DNA from: Microbacterium sp. MYb45
GTDB taxonomy: Bacteria > Actinomycetota > Actinomycetes > Actinomycetales > Microbacteriaceae
Length of the DNA: 64,000 bases
NCBI RefSeq assembly: GCF_002979655.1
Contig: NZ_PCPG01000001.1
Location: forward strand, 744,001-808,000
Reading direction: 5' to 3'
The notes beneath the pieces are model-generated. The model was given only the letters and a program-made list of their open reading frames with translations. It ran no database searches and was not told the origin of the DNA. Position 1 is the stretch's first letter. Every line of letters begins with the position of its first letter. Below, in pieces: positions 1-10,079 of this stretch. The position numbers and the translations under genes are program-made.

Positions 1-494
1 ACGGCCTCTCGCGCCCAGGCGACCGCGTCGAGGGTGGTCTGCGTGCGACCGCCGTGCGTCGTGACGACGAAGCCGGAGGGCGTGGTCGGCGCACGCTTCA
101 CGTCGAGCGACAGGACGAGAACCTGTGCACCGAAGCGGTCGGCGATCTCGCCGATCAGCTCGGGGCGTGCGATGGCGGCCGAGTTGACCCCCACCTTGTC
201 GGCGCCGACCGAGAGCAGCCGGGCGACGTCTTCGGCGCTGCGCACTCCCCCGCCGACCGTGAGCGGCACGAAGACCTGCTCGGCGGTTCGCTGCACGACG
301 TCGTAGGTCGTGGCTCGCGCATCGACCGTCGCGGTCACGTCGAGGAACGTGATCTCGTCGGCCCCCTGCGCCGCGTAGTGCCTGGCGAGTTCGACCGGGT
401 CACCCATGTCGCGCAGGTTCTCGAAGTTCACGCCCTTGACGACACGGCCTTCGGCCACATCCAGACACGGGATGACACGACTGGCGAGAGTCAT
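1..494 (-). CDS. hisF: Imidazole glycerol phosphate synthase subunit HisF (3' end cut by window)
   Basis: Cyclase subunit of histidine biosynthesis; with HisH it converts PRFAR plus ammonia to imidazole glycerol phosphate and AICAR. The visible 164 residues begin [21 protein letters not shown] and include [11 protein letters not shown] and NSAAIARPE, typical of the HisF TIM barrel, with the expected early Asp in CLDV. The ATG at 494 shares one base with the hisG stop (TGATG), so the two genes are probably translationally coupled. The C-terminal part lies before position 1. Identification is from recognisable family motifs; the truncation is only the window edge. Confidence 0.96.
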   Translation of the reverse strand, partial: MTLASRVIPCLDVAEGRVVKGVNFENLRDMGDPVELARHYAAQGADEITFLDVTATVDARATTYDVVQRTAEQVFVPLTVGGGVRSAEDVARLLSVGADKVGVNSAAIARPELIGEIADRFGAQVLVLSLDVKRAPTTPSGFVVTTHGGRTQTTLDAVAWAREA

Positions 495-1336
495 CAGAGC
501 CTCGCGTTGTGGATGGCGGTGACGAGGATGGCGCGGGCGCCGAGCGCATAGAGCGCATCCATGACCGGGTTGACCCGCGTGCGCGCGACCATGACGCGTA
601 CGGCCACCCACTCCGGGTCCCGCAGCGGTGAGACGGTCGGCGACTCCACGCCACCGGCGATCTTCACGGCCTCATCGAGGAGAGCGACCGGCAGGTCGTA
701 GTCGATCATCACGAAGCGGCGAGCGACCATGACGCCGCGAAGGCGGCGCAGGAGCGTCTCGGCACCCTCGGCATCGGTGGGGCCGGCGATGAGCACGGCC
801 TCCGACTGCAGGATGACCGGACCGAAGACCTCGAGCCCGGCCTGGCGGAGTGTGGTCCCCGTCTCGACGACATCGGCGACCGCGTCGGCCACACCGAGTC
901 GGACGGCCGATTCGACCGCTCCGTCGAGCGGAACGAGGTCTACCGCGATGTCGCGCTCGTCGAGGAACGCGTCGACCAGCCCCGGGTAGGAGGTGGCGAT
1001 GCGCAGTCCGTCGAGCTCGGCCACGTCGGTGTAGCGACCGGTGGGTGCCGCGAAGCGGAACGTGGATCCCGCGAAGCCGAGTGCCTCGATCTCGCGTGCA
1101 CCGGGCATGCGGGCGTCGAGCAGCAGGTCACGACCCGTGATGCCCACATCGATCGCACCGGAACCGACGTAGGTCGCGATGTCCTTGGGGCGGAGGAAGA
1201 AGAACTCGACGTCGTTGTCGGCGTCGATGACATGCAGGGTCTTGGGGTCCCGGCGTCCGGCGTAGCCCGCCTCGGCGAGCATGTCGGCGGCGGTCTCGGA
1301 GAGCGAGCCCTTGTTGGGAACGGCGATGCGCAGCAT
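494..1336 (-). CDS. hisG: ATP phosphoribosyltransferase, long form
   Basis: First enzyme of histidine biosynthesis, joining ATP and PRPP to give phosphoribosyl-ATP. At 280 residues it is the long, self-sufficient form with a C-terminal regulatory ACT-like domain (last ~75 residues, starting near the [20 protein letters not shown] stretch), so HisZ is not needed and feedback by histidine is expected from the family. The N-terminus [16 protein letters not shown] and the [20 protein letters not shown]-binding region are diagnostic. It lies 38 bp downstream of hisE and overlaps hisF by one base. Confidence 0.97.
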   Translation of the reverse strand: MLRIAVPNKGSLSETAADMLAEAGYAGRRDPKTLHVIDADNDVEFFFLRPKDIATYVGSGAIDVGITGRDLLLDARMPGAREIEALGFAGSTFRFAAPTGRYTDVAELDGLRIATSYPGLVDAFLDERDIAVDLVPLDGAVESAVRLGVADAVADVVETGTTLRQAGLEVFGPVILQSEAVLIAGPTDAEGAETLLRRLRGVMVARRFVMIDYDLPVALLDEAVKIAGGVESPTVSPLRDPEWVAVRVMVARTRVNPVMDALYALGARAILVTAIHNARL

Positions 1337-1374
1337 GGAGTGCTTTCAGTTCGAGAGGAGAGGAACGGAGCGCA

Positions 1375-1638
1375 TCACAGATGTCGGTAGACGTCTTGCA
1401 GGCTGAGCCCCTTCGCGAGCATCATCACCTGAACGTGATAGAGGAGTTGCGAGATCTCCTCGGCGGCGGCCTCATCGGACTCGTACTCCGACGCCATCCA
1501 CACCTCGGCGGCCTCTTCGACGATCTTCTTGCCGATCGTGTGCACGCCGCCGTCGAGCTCGGCGACCGTGCCCGATCCTTCGGGACGGGTCTCGGCCTTG
1601 ACGCTGAGCTCGGCGAACAGCTCGTCGAAAGTCTTCAC
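1375..1638 (-). CDS. hisE: Phosphoribosyl-ATP pyrophosphatase
   Basis: Second step of histidine synthesis: hydrolyses phosphoribosyl-ATP to phosphoribosyl-AMP and pyrophosphate. An 87-residue all-alpha MazG-like protein with the conserved [13 protein letters not shown] and [13 protein letters not shown] segments; length is normal for stand-alone HisE. Start is GTG at 1638, and GTGA overlaps the rpe stop by 4 bp. A TAGCCT -10-like box at 1645-1650 sits exactly 6 bp before the GTG, so a leaderless internal promoter may let the his genes be expressed apart from the upstream genes. Confidence 0.95.
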   Translation of the reverse strand: MKTFDELFAELSVKAETRPEGSGTVAELDGGVHTIGKKIVEEAAEVWMASEYESDEAAAEEISQLLYHVQVMMLAKGLSLQDVYRHL

Positions 1639-2315
1639 GATTCCAGGCTACCGGCTCGGGCGAGGTCTCTCAGCCGGGTGACGGCCGCTTCGATGTCGTC
1701 GGCGCCGTACACGGCCGAACCTGCGACGAAGGTGTCTGCTCCGGCGGCGGCGGCGTACTCGATCGTGCTGTCCGAGATACCGCCGTCGACCTGGAGCCAG
1801 ACCGAGGAGCCGCGCCGACGCGCCTCCTCCGCCAGGGAGCGGAGCTTCGGCATCGTCTCGGGCATGAAGCTCTGTCCGCCGAATCCCGGCTCGACCGTCA
1901 TCACGAGGATCTGATCGAACTCGTCGAGCACGTCGAACAGCGAATCGACCGGGGTTCCCGGCTTCACCGCGACGCCGGCGCGGGAACCGATGTCGCGCAG
2001 GCGCCGGGCGAGGGCCACAGGATCGGCGGCGGCCTCGAGGTGGAACGTGACGCTCGCCGCGCCGATCTCGGCATACTCGGGTGCCCAGCGCTCCGGGTCG
2101 GTGATCATCAGGTGCACGTCGAGCGGGATCGGGCTGGTCGCCTGGATGCGCTCGACCATCTGCGGCCCGAACGTCAGGTTGGGCACGAAGTGGTTGTCCA
2201 TCACATCGACATGCGCGAAGTCCGCTGTCGCGATGCGGGCGAGATCCGCCTGCATGTTCACGAAATCGGCGGCGAGGATGCTCGGGTTGATGCGGGGTGC
2301 GCGAGGCAGATCCAC
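1635..2315 (-). CDS. rpe: Ribulose-phosphate 3-epimerase
   Basis: Interconverts ribulose 5-phosphate and xylulose 5-phosphate in the pentose phosphate pathway. The 226-residue protein has the signature [17 protein letters not shown], the [11 protein letters not shown] strand, the [12 protein letters not shown] phosphate loop and the C-terminal VDGGIS, i.e. a complete metal-dependent TIM barrel. I chose GTG at 2315 ([18 protein letters not shown]); the open frame runs much further upstream but that part is antisense or out of frame with rsmB and has no family similarity. The gene starts 4 bp after the rsmB stop. Confidence 0.95.
   Translation of the reverse strand: MDLPRAPRINPSILAADFVNMQADLARIATADFAHVDVMDNHFVPNLTFGPQMVERIQATSPIPLDVHLMITDPERWAPEYAEIGAASVTFHLEAAADPVALARRLRDIGSRAGVAVKPGTPVDSLFDVLDEFDQILVMTVEPGFGGQSFMPETMPKLRSLAEEARRRGSSVWLQVDGGISDSTIEYAAAAGADTFVAGSAVYGADDIEAAVTRLRDLARAGSLES
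1645..1650 (-). promoter_or_regulatory. Putative leaderless -10 box for hisE
   Basis: TAGCCT on the minus strand, 6 bp before the hisE GTG. The same geometry (TAGNNT, 6-7 bp, start codon) recurs in front of rarA, ruvA, ruvC, a histidine kinase gene and others in the window. No convincing -35 was seen. Confidence 0.45.
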
Positions 2316-2319
2316 GGTC

Positions 2320-3816
2320 CTAGTCTTCCTTCCCTGTGGCGGTGACGGTTGCGGAGCGCTGCAGGAGCGCGAGGAACATCGCGTCGGTGCCGTGTCGATG
2401 CGGCCAGAGCTGTGCGCTGCCGGAACCGGAGCGCCCCTCGGTCGCGAGGTCGATCGGCGACCGCGAGACGTCGGCGATCGCTGCGCGCGCATCGAGCTCG
2501 ACGATGTCGGTGCGCCCGCGCAGCACCTCCTGCACGACGCCCGTGGTCTCGGCGAGGTGGGGCGAGCATGTGACGTATGCGACGATCCCGCCCGGGGCGA
2601 GCGCGTCGAGCGCGGCGGAGAGCAGCTCCACCTGGAGCGGTACGAGCTCGGCCACGTCGGCGGGTGACTTGCGCCACCGAGCCTCGGGCCGGCGGCGCAG
2701 CGCACCCAAGCCTGTGCAGGGCGCGTCCACGAGGATCCGGTCGAACTCGCCGGCACGCGAGGCCGCGATCTCGCGGCCGTCCTGCTCGTGCACCACGATC
2801 TCGCCGGGGACAGCGCGGAGCGCCTTGCGCACCAGGCGCGCGCGGACGGGGACGACCTCGTTGGCCTCGAGGACGACATCCTTCTCGAGCGCGATCGCCG
2901 CCAGGAGCGCGGTCTTCCCACCCGGGCCGGCACAGAGATCGAGCCACCGCTCCCCCGCGGCGATCGGTGAGACTCCGGCCAGGGCGAGCGCGACGAGCTG
3001 GGAGCCCTCGTCCTGCACGCGCACCGTGCCGCCGGAGGCCTCGACCGACAGACGCGGATCGCCACCGGGAGAGGCGAAGGCCGTCGGGGCGTAAGGCAGA
3101 CGAGGTTCGCCGGGCTCCGCGAGACCGGGCAGGGCGACGAGCGTCACATCGGGCGAGGCGTTGTCGGCCTCGAGGAGGGCGTCGAGCTCGGCGTCGCGAC
3201 CTTCCGCCGCAAGGGCGCGACGGAGCGCCCGGATCACCCAGACTGGATGTGCGGAACGCAGCGCCAGGCGCTCGTCGTCGGAGCGCGCCTGCTCTTCGAT
3301 GCGCTCCTGCCAGGCCTCCGCCGAATCCCGGGTGATGCGCCGCAGAACCGCGTTCGCGAAACTCGACGCTCCGCGACCTGATTCGATGGCGACCAGGTTC
3401 ACCGACTCGTTCACCGCGGCGTGCGAGGCGACACGTGTCGCGAGCAGCTGGTGCACCGCGAGCCGGAGCGCATCGAGAACCGCCGGGTCGATGCCGTCTA
3501 TCGCACGATCTGCCGCCGAGGCGATGATCGCGTCATAGGTCCCGAGCCGTCGCAGGGTCCCATAGGTCAGCTCGGTCGCGAGCGCCGCGTCCTGAGCGGT
3601 GAGCTTCGCGTCGGCGATGGCCGAGGGAAGCACGAGGTTCGCGTACGCGTCGGTCTCGGAGACGGCACGAAGCACGTCGTAGGCCACCCGTCTCGCGGGC
3701 TGCACGGTGCGAGCGGGACCGCGCTGACCGCCGCGATGCCCCTCCGCCGAGCTCTGGGAGCCGCGGGGTCGACCGTTCGACGGCGTGCTTCGACGGTTGC
3801 GTCGCTCGTCGCTCAT
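2320..3816 (-). CDS. rsmB: 16S rRNA m5C967 methyltransferase (RsmB/Fmu)
   Basis: SAM-dependent methyltransferase modifying a cytosine of 16S rRNA. The 498-residue protein has a basic low-complexity head (~40 residues), a NusB-like RNA-binding domain (AYDVLRAVSETDAYANLVLP onward, to ~170) and a Rossmann methyltransferase domain with the SAM loop LDLCAGPGGKTA, the PCTGLG motif and the TCSPH catalytic cysteine motif. ATG at 3816 overlaps fmt by 4 bp. Pairing with fmt, rpe and priA is the usual actinobacterial arrangement. Confidence 0.95.
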   Translation of the reverse strand: MSDERRNRRSTPSNGRPRGSQSSAEGHRGGQRGPARTVQPARRVAYDVLRAVSETDAYANLVLPSAIADAKLTAQDAALATELTYGTLRRLGTYDAIIASAADRAIDGIDPAVLDALRLAVHQLLATRVASHAAVNESVNLVAIESGRGASSFANAVLRRITRDSAEAWQERIEEQARSDDERLALRSAHPVWVIRALRRALAAEGRDAELDALLEADNASPDVTLVALPGLAEPGEPRLPYAPTAFASPGGDPRLSVEASGGTVRVQDEGSQLVALALAGVSPIAAGERWLDLCAGPGGKTALLAAIALEKDVVLEANEVVPVRARLVRKALRAVPGEIVVHEQDGREIAASRAGEFDRILVDAPCTGLGALRRRPEARWRKSPADVAELVPLQVELLSAALDALAPGGIVAYVTCSPHLAETTGVVQEVLRGRTDIVELDARAAIADVSRSPIDLATEGRSGSGSAQLWPHRHGTDAMFLALLQRSATVTATGKED

Positions 3817-4733
3817 GATCCGGCCACCAGCTCATCTCCCCCGCGCAGGCCGCGCCACCAGTCGACCGCGTTCATCGCTCCCTTGCCCGCAGGCTGCACC
3901 CTCGTGACGGCGAGTGCCCCGGTGCCCGTACCGATGTGCAGAGCGGTCTTGGTACCCCGGAGTCGTCCGGGGGGCAGCGATTCGGCATCCGTTGCCGGAG
4001 CCGCCTCGAGTACCTTGAGGGGCTGACCGGCGACGGTCGTGTGCGCTCCCGGCTCGGGAGTCACGCCGCGGAAGCGGGCGAACACGGCGTCGAGCGGCTG
4101 GTCCCAATCGAGCAGTCCGTCGGCGAGCGTGAGCTTGGCGGCGAAGGTCGGCTCGCCCTGCTGCGGAACCGCCCGCGCCGTGCCGTCCGCGATGGCGGAG
4201 ACCACATCGGCCGTGAGCTCTGCTCCGTCCAGCGCGAGCGCCTCGAGCGCCTCTCCTGCGGTCGCCGTCTCGGGAAGGTCGATCTCCCGCATGGCGAATA
4301 CGTCACCGGCATCCAGCTCGGCGACGAGCTGGAACACGCTCGCACCGAGCACCCGATCCCCCGCGATGAGCGCGCGCTGCACGGGGGCGGCTCCCCGCCA
4401 TGCGGGCAGCAGAGAGAAGTGCAGGTTGATCCACCCGGCGGTCGGGGCGGAGAGCAGCGGCTCGCGCACCAGCCCGCCGTACGCGACGATCACTCCGAGC
4501 TCGACCTGCAGCGCCGAGATCTCGGCTGTCGCGGCCTCGTCGAGCCGCGCCGTCTTGATCACGGGAAGACCCAGCTCGACGGCGGCCTGGGCGACCGGAG
4601 ACGGCGTCAGCACCCGCCTTCTCCCGAGCGGGGCATCGGGTCGCGTGACGACCGCGGCGATGTCGTGCGAGGTCGCGAGACGTCGCAGGGTGGGCACGGC
4701 GGCAGCGGGTGTGCCGGCGAAGACGAGGCGCAT
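3813..4733 (-). CDS. fmt: Methionyl-tRNA formyltransferase
   Basis: Formylates initiator Met-tRNA using 10-formyl-THF. 306 residues, normal length, beginning MRLVFAGTPAAAVPTL; it has the formyl-THF-binding and catalytic stretch NLHFSLLPAWRGAAPVQ, with the Asn, His and following SLLP characteristic of the family, and a C-terminal oligonucleotide-binding fold domain. It starts 18 bp after the priA stop and overlaps rsmB by 4 bp (ATGA). Confidence 0.97.
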   Translation of the reverse strand: MRLVFAGTPAAAVPTLRRLATSHDIAAVVTRPDAPLGRRRVLTPSPVAQAAVELGLPVIKTARLDEAATAEISALQVELGVIVAYGGLVREPLLSAPTAGWINLHFSLLPAWRGAAPVQRALIAGDRVLGASVFQLVAELDAGDVFAMREIDLPETATAGEALEALALDGAELTADVVSAIADGTARAVPQQGEPTFAAKLTLADGLLDWDQPLDAVFARFRGVTPEPGAHTTVAGQPLKVLEAAPATDAESLPPGRLRGTKTALHIGTGTGALAVTRVQPAGKGAMNAVDWWRGLRGGDELVAGS

Positions 4734-4751
4734 GAAGGTTCTCCGGAAGGG

Positions 4752-6710
4752 TCAGAGCTCTGGTTCGAGGATATCGAGGCGGACGGAGAGCGTGCTCTTG
4801 GTCGCACGCCCCTTTCTGCGGCGGCCACTCACTGCTTCGGCGACGACAGCGGCGCGCAGGGCGGTCGCCACGCGAGGGCCCGAGCCGTAGTCGAACCTCA
4901 CGAGGGCTCGCACCCGAGGGGGAACGTCGTCGGACTCGACGGGCACAGGGCCGAGTACGGCATCCCCGGGTAGGGCGAGCTCGGTGAGGGCGGCGAGAGC
5001 GTTCGCGACCGCCGGAACCGCGCCCTGGACCAGAGCCACTCTGGTCGTCGGGGGCATGTGCAGCGGCGCCCTGCTCTCCAGCTCAGACCGCGCGTGGCCT
5101 GCCTGGTTCCAGGTCGCGAGTGCCTTCGCCGCCGCACCGTTGACACCGACGAGATGGATCGGAGCGCCGGGCGCGGCCAGGGCGGTCGCGTTGGACCACC
5201 ATCGCAGACAGGATTCCGCGACTCGCAGGTCGGGCGCCTGGAGCATGCGAGGGCCGTCGAGGAGGACGACGGCACGGTATCCGCCCTCCGCGATCGGCTC
5301 CGCGCCGCGGGTCGCGACCACGAGCGCGGGTTTGGCCGGCACGCGCTCGACCGGGTGCGCACTGTCGGCGACGATCACGCGTACACCCGGGAACGCCCGC
5401 CCGAGCTCGTCGGCGGTGCGCTCGCTCCCTGAGGAGGCGAGTCGCAGCTTGGTCGAGGAGCAGGCAGGGCACGCCCAGGCGCTGGCTGCCCGGCCACACC
5501 AGCCGCACACGGGCACTGCACCCCGATGCTTCGCGCCGAGCGGGCCGCCGCAGTGGGCGCATCGCGCCGGCGCACGGCACTCGGCACAGACGAGCGAGGG
5601 CGAGAACCCGGGTCGCGAGACCTGAACGAGCACCGGCCCCTCGGCCGCTGCGGTGCGCGCGGCGAGGAAGGCGGAGGACGGCATCCGCTGCGCCGTCGGC
5701 TGCTCCATCTCCTGCGGTGTGCTGAGCACGACGCGAGGAAGCACGCGGCGTGCCGCCCTCACATCCTGCAGCCAGCCGAGAACCACGAGGCGCTCCACAT
5801 CCGTGGTGCGGGTGTGTCCCGCGAAGAGCAGCGCCGACCCCTCGAGCTCTTGTCGAAGGAGAGCCGCGTCGCGAGCGTTGACATACGGAGCGAGCGGCTC
5901 CCCCAGGAGCGGATCGCCGTCGTCCCAGATCGCGACCATCCCCGCCACGACCGGGGAGTACACGGCCGAGCGGTTGCCCACCACGATGCACGGCGCATCC
6001 TCGAGCGTGCGCAGGAATCCGCGGTAGCGGTCGGGATTCGTCTGCCGGGAGTCGTGGCGCACGACCGCTCCGGTGGGGACGAGAGCGTCGAGCGCAGCGA
6101 GGAGCCTGTCGAGATCACGGCTGTCGGGGACGACGATGATCGACGACTTGCCCGCCGCGAGCATCCGGGCCGCGGAAGATGCCAGCAGTCGGGCCCACCC
6201 CTGCAGGCCATCGACGAGCTGAGGAATCGCCTCCACGGCGGCGCGTCCGCCCGAGTCGAGCACGGCCCCGAGGCCCTCGTACAGTCCGACGGTGCCCTCG
6301 GCCACCGCGAGCGCATCCGGGTCGGGCGTCTCCGCCGGCGCATCGGCGGTCCACGCCTTCTCGACACGCACCTGACGCTTGGGGATCACCAGGCGCAGCA
6401 CATCCGAGGCCGAGCCGGCTGCCCGGTCGGCCACCCGGCGCGCGAGCGTGTGCAGACGTTCCGGCAGGACCGGGACCTCCGACACGACGCTCTCCACCTC
6501 GGAGAGCGGGCGGTCCGCGTCGTCCTCGGTGCCGATCTCGACGACGTAGCCGTCGATCACGCGCCCAGCGGTGCGCAGCGGCACGCGGACCCGAACCCCG
6601 AGCGGGACGTCGCCCAGTTCCGCAGGGAGCGCGTAGTCGAAGAGCCGATCGAGTTGAGGCAGCGGGGAATCGAGGAGCACGCGCGCGATGCGCCGGCTCA
6701 CCGGAGACAC
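4752..6710 (-). CDS. priA: PriA-like primosomal protein N' without helicase motifs
   Basis: Replication-restart protein family. The N-terminal 3'-DNA-binding domain (RRIARVLLDSPLPQLDRLFDYALP) and the eight-cysteine zinc-binding region (CAEC, CAHC, CGWC, CPAC) are clear. The Walker A site is replaced by AAGKSSIIV and the usual DEEH box reads WDDGDP, so ATP-driven helicase activity is unlikely; this degenerate form is known in actinobacteria. The start is uncertain: I chose GTG at 6710, giving 652 residues, because the open frame further upstream lies inside metK and shows no similarity. Alternatives include GTG at 6701. Confidence 0.88.
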   Translation of the reverse strand: MSPVSRRIARVLLDSPLPQLDRLFDYALPAELGDVPLGVRVRVPLRTAGRVIDGYVVEIGTEDDADRPLSEVESVVSEVPVLPERLHTLARRVADRAAGSASDVLRLVIPKRQVRVEKAWTADAPAETPDPDALAVAEGTVGLYEGLGAVLDSGGRAAVEAIPQLVDGLQGWARLLASSAARMLAAGKSSIIVVPDSRDLDRLLAALDALVPTGAVVRHDSRQTNPDRYRGFLRTLEDAPCIVVGNRSAVYSPVVAGMVAIWDDGDPLLGEPLAPYVNARDAALLRQELEGSALLFAGHTRTTDVERLVVLGWLQDVRAARRVLPRVVLSTPQEMEQPTAQRMPSSAFLAARTAAAEGPVLVQVSRPGFSPSLVCAECRAPARCAHCGGPLGAKHRGAVPVCGWCGRAASAWACPACSSTKLRLASSGSERTADELGRAFPGVRVIVADSAHPVERVPAKPALVVATRGAEPIAEGGYRAVVLLDGPRMLQAPDLRVAESCLRWWSNATALAAPGAPIHLVGVNGAAAKALATWNQAGHARSELESRAPLHMPPTTRVALVQGAVPAVANALAALTELALPGDAVLGPVPVESDDVPPRVRALVRFDYGSGPRVATALRAAVVAEAVSGRRRKGRATKSTLSVRLDILEPEL

Positions 6711-6726
6711 CAGGACCGCGGTCCCA

Positions 6727-7920
6727 TCAGAGCCCGGCAGCGCGGCGCAGTTCTTCGACGCGGTCGGTGCGCTCCCACGTGAAATCAGGGAGTTCTCGAC
6801 CGAAGTGACCGTACGCGGCCGTCTGGGCGTAGATCGGACGCAGCAGGTCGAGCTGCTCGATGATCGCCTGCGGACGCAGATCGAACACCGACGTGATCGC
6901 CTGTGTGATGACCTCGTCGGACACCTTGCCGGTGCCGAAGGTCTCGACGTAGAGACCGACCGGACGTGCGACACCGATCGCATAGGCGATCTGCACCTCG
7001 AGCCGGTCTGCGAGTCCCGCTGCCACCGCGTTCTTCGCCACCCATCGGGTCGCGTAGGCGCCGGAGCGGTCGACCTTCGACGGGTCCTTGCCGCTGAAGG
7101 CTCCTCCGCCGTGGCGGGAGGCGCCACCGTAGGTGTCGATGATGATCTTGCGGCCGGTGAGCCCGGCGTCTCCCTTGGGGCCACCGGTCACGAAGGGACC
7201 GGCCGGGTTGATGTAGAGGGTGACGTCGTCGAGGTCGAGACCGGTCGTGGCCAGCACGGGGTCGATGACGTGCTCGCGAACCCGCGCCTGCAGGTCTTCC
7301 TGCGAGATGTCGGGGTGATGCTGTGTCGAGACCACGACGGCGTCGACCGTCTTCGGGGTGAAGCCGTCGTAACCGAGGGTCACCTGGGTCTTGCCGTCGG
7401 GGCGGAGGAACGGCAGAACACCGGAGCGGCGCACCTCCGTCAACCGCTCGGCGAGCCGGTGCGCGGTCCACGCGGCCATCGGCATGAGCTGCGGCGTCTC
7501 GTTCGTCGCGAAGCCGAACATGATGCCCTGGTCGCCGGCGCCGAGGGCGTCGAGCGGATCGACCGACGATCCGTCGCGGTGCTCCTGAGCGCTGTCGACG
7601 CCGTGCGCGATGTCGGTCGACTGCTCGCCCACCGAGACACTGACACCGCAGGAGTCGCCGTCGAAGCCGGTCTCACTGGATGTGTAGCCGATGCCGTTCA
7701 CGACCTGGCGGACGATCGTGGGGATGTCGACGTAGGCCTCGGTGCGGATCTCGCCGGCGACGTGCACGAGGCCCGTCGTGACGAGCGTCTCGACCGCCAC
7801 GCGGGAGTCTCTGTCCTTGGCGATGAGCCCGTCGAGGATGCTGTCCGAGATCTGATCGCAGATCTTGTCCGGATGCCCCTCGGTGACGGACTCGGACGTG
7901 AACAGACGCAGGGCGCTCAT
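6727..7920 (-). CDS. metK: S-adenosylmethionine synthetase
   Basis: Makes SAM from methionine and ATP. 397 residues beginning [26 protein letters not shown]; it contains the signature [12 protein letters not shown] and the glycine-rich [15 protein letters not shown] loop, both intact. ATG at 7920 is preferred to an in-frame ATG 45 bp upstream because family proteins begin at this residue. It is followed after a short gap by priA and preceded by rpoZ, from which it is separated by a GC-rich hairpin (7972-7999), so it may have its own promoter. Confidence 0.97.
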   Translation of the reverse strand: MSALRLFTSESVTEGHPDKICDQISDSILDGLIAKDRDSRVAVETLVTTGLVHVAGEIRTEAYVDIPTIVRQVVNGIGYTSSETGFDGDSCGVSVSVGEQSTDIAHGVDSAQEHRDGSSVDPLDALGAGDQGIMFGFATNETPQLMPMAAWTAHRLAERLTEVRRSGVLPFLRPDGKTQVTLGYDGFTPKTVDAVVVSTQHHPDISQEDLQARVREHVIDPVLATTGLDLDDVTLYINPAGPFVTGGPKGDAGLTGRKIIIDTYGGASRHGGGAFSGKDPSKVDRSGAYATRWVAKNAVAAGLADRLEVQIAYAIGVARPVGLYVETFGTGKVSDEVITQAITSVFDLRPQAIIEQLDLLRPIYAQTAAYGHFGRELPDFTWERTDRVEELRRAAGL

Positions 7921-7971
7921 CGAAACTCCAGAACGGGACGGACAGAGGGAGGGTGTTGCACCCATTCTGGA

Positions 7972-7999
7972 CCGCGCCTCCGACAGAAGGGAGGCGCGG
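7972..7999 (-). terminator. GC-rich hairpin after rpoZ
   Basis: Perfect 10-bp stem (CCGCGCCTCC / GGAGGCGCGG) with an 8-nt loop, located 10 bp past the rpoZ stop. No long T tract follows on the minus strand, so it would be an actinobacterial-style terminator or attenuator between rpoZ and metK. Confidence 0.6.
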
Positions 8000-8008
8000 C
8001 CTCGAATA

Positions 8009-8263
8009 TCACTCTGCGTGACGCAGGCGGAGCTTGTCCTCGTTGATCTCGTGCAGTGCGATGGTGAGCGGCTTGTCCTCGACGGAGGAGTCGACCAGCG
8101 GGCCCACGTTGTCGAAGAGGTTGCCCTCGTGCAGATCGGAGTAGTAATCGTTGATCTGGCGCGCGCGCTTGGCGGCGTAGATCACGAGCTCGTACTTGGA
8201 GTCGACGCGGTCGAGCAGGTTGTCGATGGGGGGATCGATGATGCCGTTGTTGTGTCCGGCCAT
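8009..8263 (-). CDS. rpoZ: RNA polymerase omega subunit
   Basis: Small subunit that assists beta' folding and core RNA polymerase assembly. 84 residues; recognised from [29 protein letters not shown], the conserved omega helix. Sits between gmk and metK, the usual actinobacterial order. ATG at 8261-8263 follows a GAGGTCTCACC stretch that can act as a ribosome-binding site. Confidence 0.95.
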   Translation of the reverse strand: MAGHNNGIIDPPIDNLLDRVDSKYELVIYAAKRARQINDYYSDLHEGNLFDNVGPLVDSSVEDKPLTIALHEINEDKLRLRHAE

Positions 8264-8329
8264 GGTGAGACCTCCTGGTCAGGCGACGGGATCGTCGCGA
8301 AGTCGGTGCGAAATGGCGCGCGAAGACGC

Positions 8330-9241
8330 TCAGCGCGCAGAGCTTGAAGACAATTCTACGACCTCGCGGGCCGCCGTGGCGACGTCCTCGTTCACGATGA
8401 GGTGATCGAACTCGTTTTGAGCGGCGAGTTCGCCCTTCGCGGTGCGCAGTCGACGGGCGCGCTCCTCGGCATCTTCGGTGCCACGGCCGACCAGCCGGTG
8501 CACCAGTTCGTCCCAGCTCGGAGGCAGCAGGAAGATGAGCGTCGCGGCGGGTTCCGCGGCGCGCACCTGACGAGCGCCCTGCAGGTCGATCTCGAGCAGA
8601 ACGGTCTTGCCTGCGGCCAGAGCCTCGTCGATGGGCCCCCGCGGCGTGCCGTAGCGCGACTTGTTGTGGACCACCGCGTACTCGAGGAGTTCCCCGTCGG
8701 CGATCAGCCGATCGAACTCCGCGTCGTCGACGAAGTAGTAGTGCACGCCGTGGATCTCGCCGGGGCGCGGGGGCCGTGTGGTCGCTGACACCGAGAGGTG
8801 GATCTCCGGATTGTGCTCGCGGATGTGCGCGGCGACCGTGCCCTTGCCGACCGCGGTGGGGCCGGCGAGCACGAGCAGTCGACTCCGCGCTCCTCGCGCG
8901 CTCGGCGCGGGGAAGCGCGTGTCGAGCCATTCCTCGAGTACCCGGCGCTGACGAGCTCCGAGCCCACCGAGGCGCTTGACCGGAGAGATCTGCAGCTCCT
9001 CCAGTACCCGGTCGCGCTTGCCGGCACCGATCGCGGGGAGAGCGAGGAGGAAGTCGGTGATGCGCATCGACCCCTCGACGGAGTCGGCATCCGCGGTGGC
9101 GCGGTGCAGCACGGTCTGCGGGGTCACCACCCGCATCGTGAGATCGCGCTTCACCGAAGCCCTGGCGCGCCGACGCTCCACGGCGCGGCGTGCGGCAGCA
9201 GCCCTGTCGACTTCGGGAACCGTGCGCTGCGCGTCAGACAC
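8330..9241 (-). CDS. gmk: Guanylate kinase with N-terminal mIHF-like domain
   Basis: Phosphorylates GMP to GDP. The 303-residue frame (GTG at 9241, overlapping the pyrF stop by 8 bp) has two parts. Residues ~60-107 ([20 protein letters not shown] and [15 protein letters not shown]) resemble the helix-two-turn-helix DNA-binding domain of actinobacterial integration host factor (mIHF). Residues ~120-303 are a guanylate kinase with P-loop GPTAVGKGT, the GMP-binding [10 protein letters not shown] segment and a lid region. In mycobacteria mihF and gmk are separate neighbours; here they form one open frame. An internal start for a stand-alone kinase cannot be excluded. Confidence 0.93.
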   Translation of the reverse strand: MSDAQRTVPEVDRAAAARRAVERRRARASVKRDLTMRVVTPQTVLHRATADADSVEGSMRITDFLLALPAIGAGKRDRVLEELQISPVKRLGGLGARQRRVLEEWLDTRFPAPSARGARSRLLVLAGPTAVGKGTVAAHIREHNPEIHLSVSATTRPPRPGEIHGVHYYFVDDAEFDRLIADGELLEYAVVHNKSRYGTPRGPIDEALAAGKTVLLEIDLQGARQVRAAEPAATLIFLLPPSWDELVHRLVGRGTEDAEERARRLRTAKGELAAQNEFDHLIVNEDVATAAREVVELSSSSAR

Positions 9242-10079
9242 CGGCCACCTCGAGGTACTCGGCGGCGCGTGCGGTGATCGCCTCGGCCAGATCCGCGGGA
9301 CCCGCCGAGAGGATGCTGCGGCTCTCACTCGCGATCACCGCTTCCGACATCGGGCCGAAGCGGCGACGGAGGTCGGCCGGCGTGGCCCCCTGGGCGCCGA
9401 AGCCGGGAGCGAGGATGGGAGCTGCCGGTGCGAAGGGCTCGATGCCGGCCAGGGTCCAGTCGACGGTCGCGCCGATCACGAAACCGAAACTCCCCCACTC
9501 CCCTGCCGCTGACTCCACGGCGTTGCGAGCGGAGACCTCGCTGATGACCACAGCGGACACCGTCGCACCCGTCGAGCCGGTGGAGCGCTGCAGGAGCTCG
9601 GCCTCGGGGTTGCTGGTCGCGGCGAGCACGAACAGCCCCTTGCCATGGTCGGCGGCCAGCGCGAATGCCCCGTCGAGAGCACCGACTCCGAGGAACGGGT
9701 TGACCGTGAGCGCGTCGGCCTCCAGTGGTGAACCCGGAGTCAGCCACGCACGCGCGTAGTCGTCCATCGTCGAACCGATGTCTCCCCGCTTGGCGTCGAC
9801 GATCACGACGAGACCGGCCGCGCGTGCCGCTGCGAGAACATCTTCGAGTGCGGCGATGCCCTGGGAGCCGAAGCGCTCGAAGAACGAGACCTGGGGCTTG
9901 ACGATGCCCACCCGCCCGGAAGCGGCCTCGACCGTGCGCAGGCCGAACTCGCGGACGCCCTGCGCATCGTCGCTCAGCCCCCACGCCGCGAGCAACGCGG
10001 CGTGGGGGTCGATGCCGACACAGAGCGGTCCGCGTGCGTGCAGCGCCGCGCGGACCCGCTCGCCGAAGCGTGCGCTCAC
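9234..10079 (-). CDS. pyrF: Orotidine 5'-phosphate decarboxylase (type 2)
   Basis: Last step of UMP synthesis. 281 residues, the longer type-2 form found in actinobacteria, with the catalytic Asp-Lys-Asp motif in [12 protein letters not shown] and the substrate loop [11 protein letters not shown]. The GTG at 10079 overlaps the carB stop by 4 bp, and its own stop lies inside the gmk start region, so it is part of one long pyrimidine transcript. Confidence 0.96.
   Translation of the reverse strand: MSARFGERVRAALHARGPLCVGIDPHAALLAAWGLSDDAQGVREFGLRTVEAASGRVGIVKPQVSFFERFGSQGIAALEDVLAAARAAGLVVIVDAKRGDIGSTMDDYARAWLTPGSPLEADALTVNPFLGVGALDGAFALAADHGKGLFVLAATSNPEAELLQRSTGSTGATVSAVVISEVSARNAVESAAGEWGSFGFVIGATVDWTLAGIEPFAPAAPILAPGFGAQGATPADLRRRFGPMSEAVIASESRSILSAGPADLAEAITARAAEYLEVAGV

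Noticed and set aside
2316-3065. Upstream extension of the Rpe frame
   Set aside because: Overlaps rsmB in another frame and has no epimerase similarity; the TIM barrel starts at the GTG at 2315.
6711-7184. N-terminal extension of the PriA frame
   Set aside because: Lies wholly inside metK in another frame, Ser/Arg-rich and without PriA similarity; PriA homology begins near 6700.
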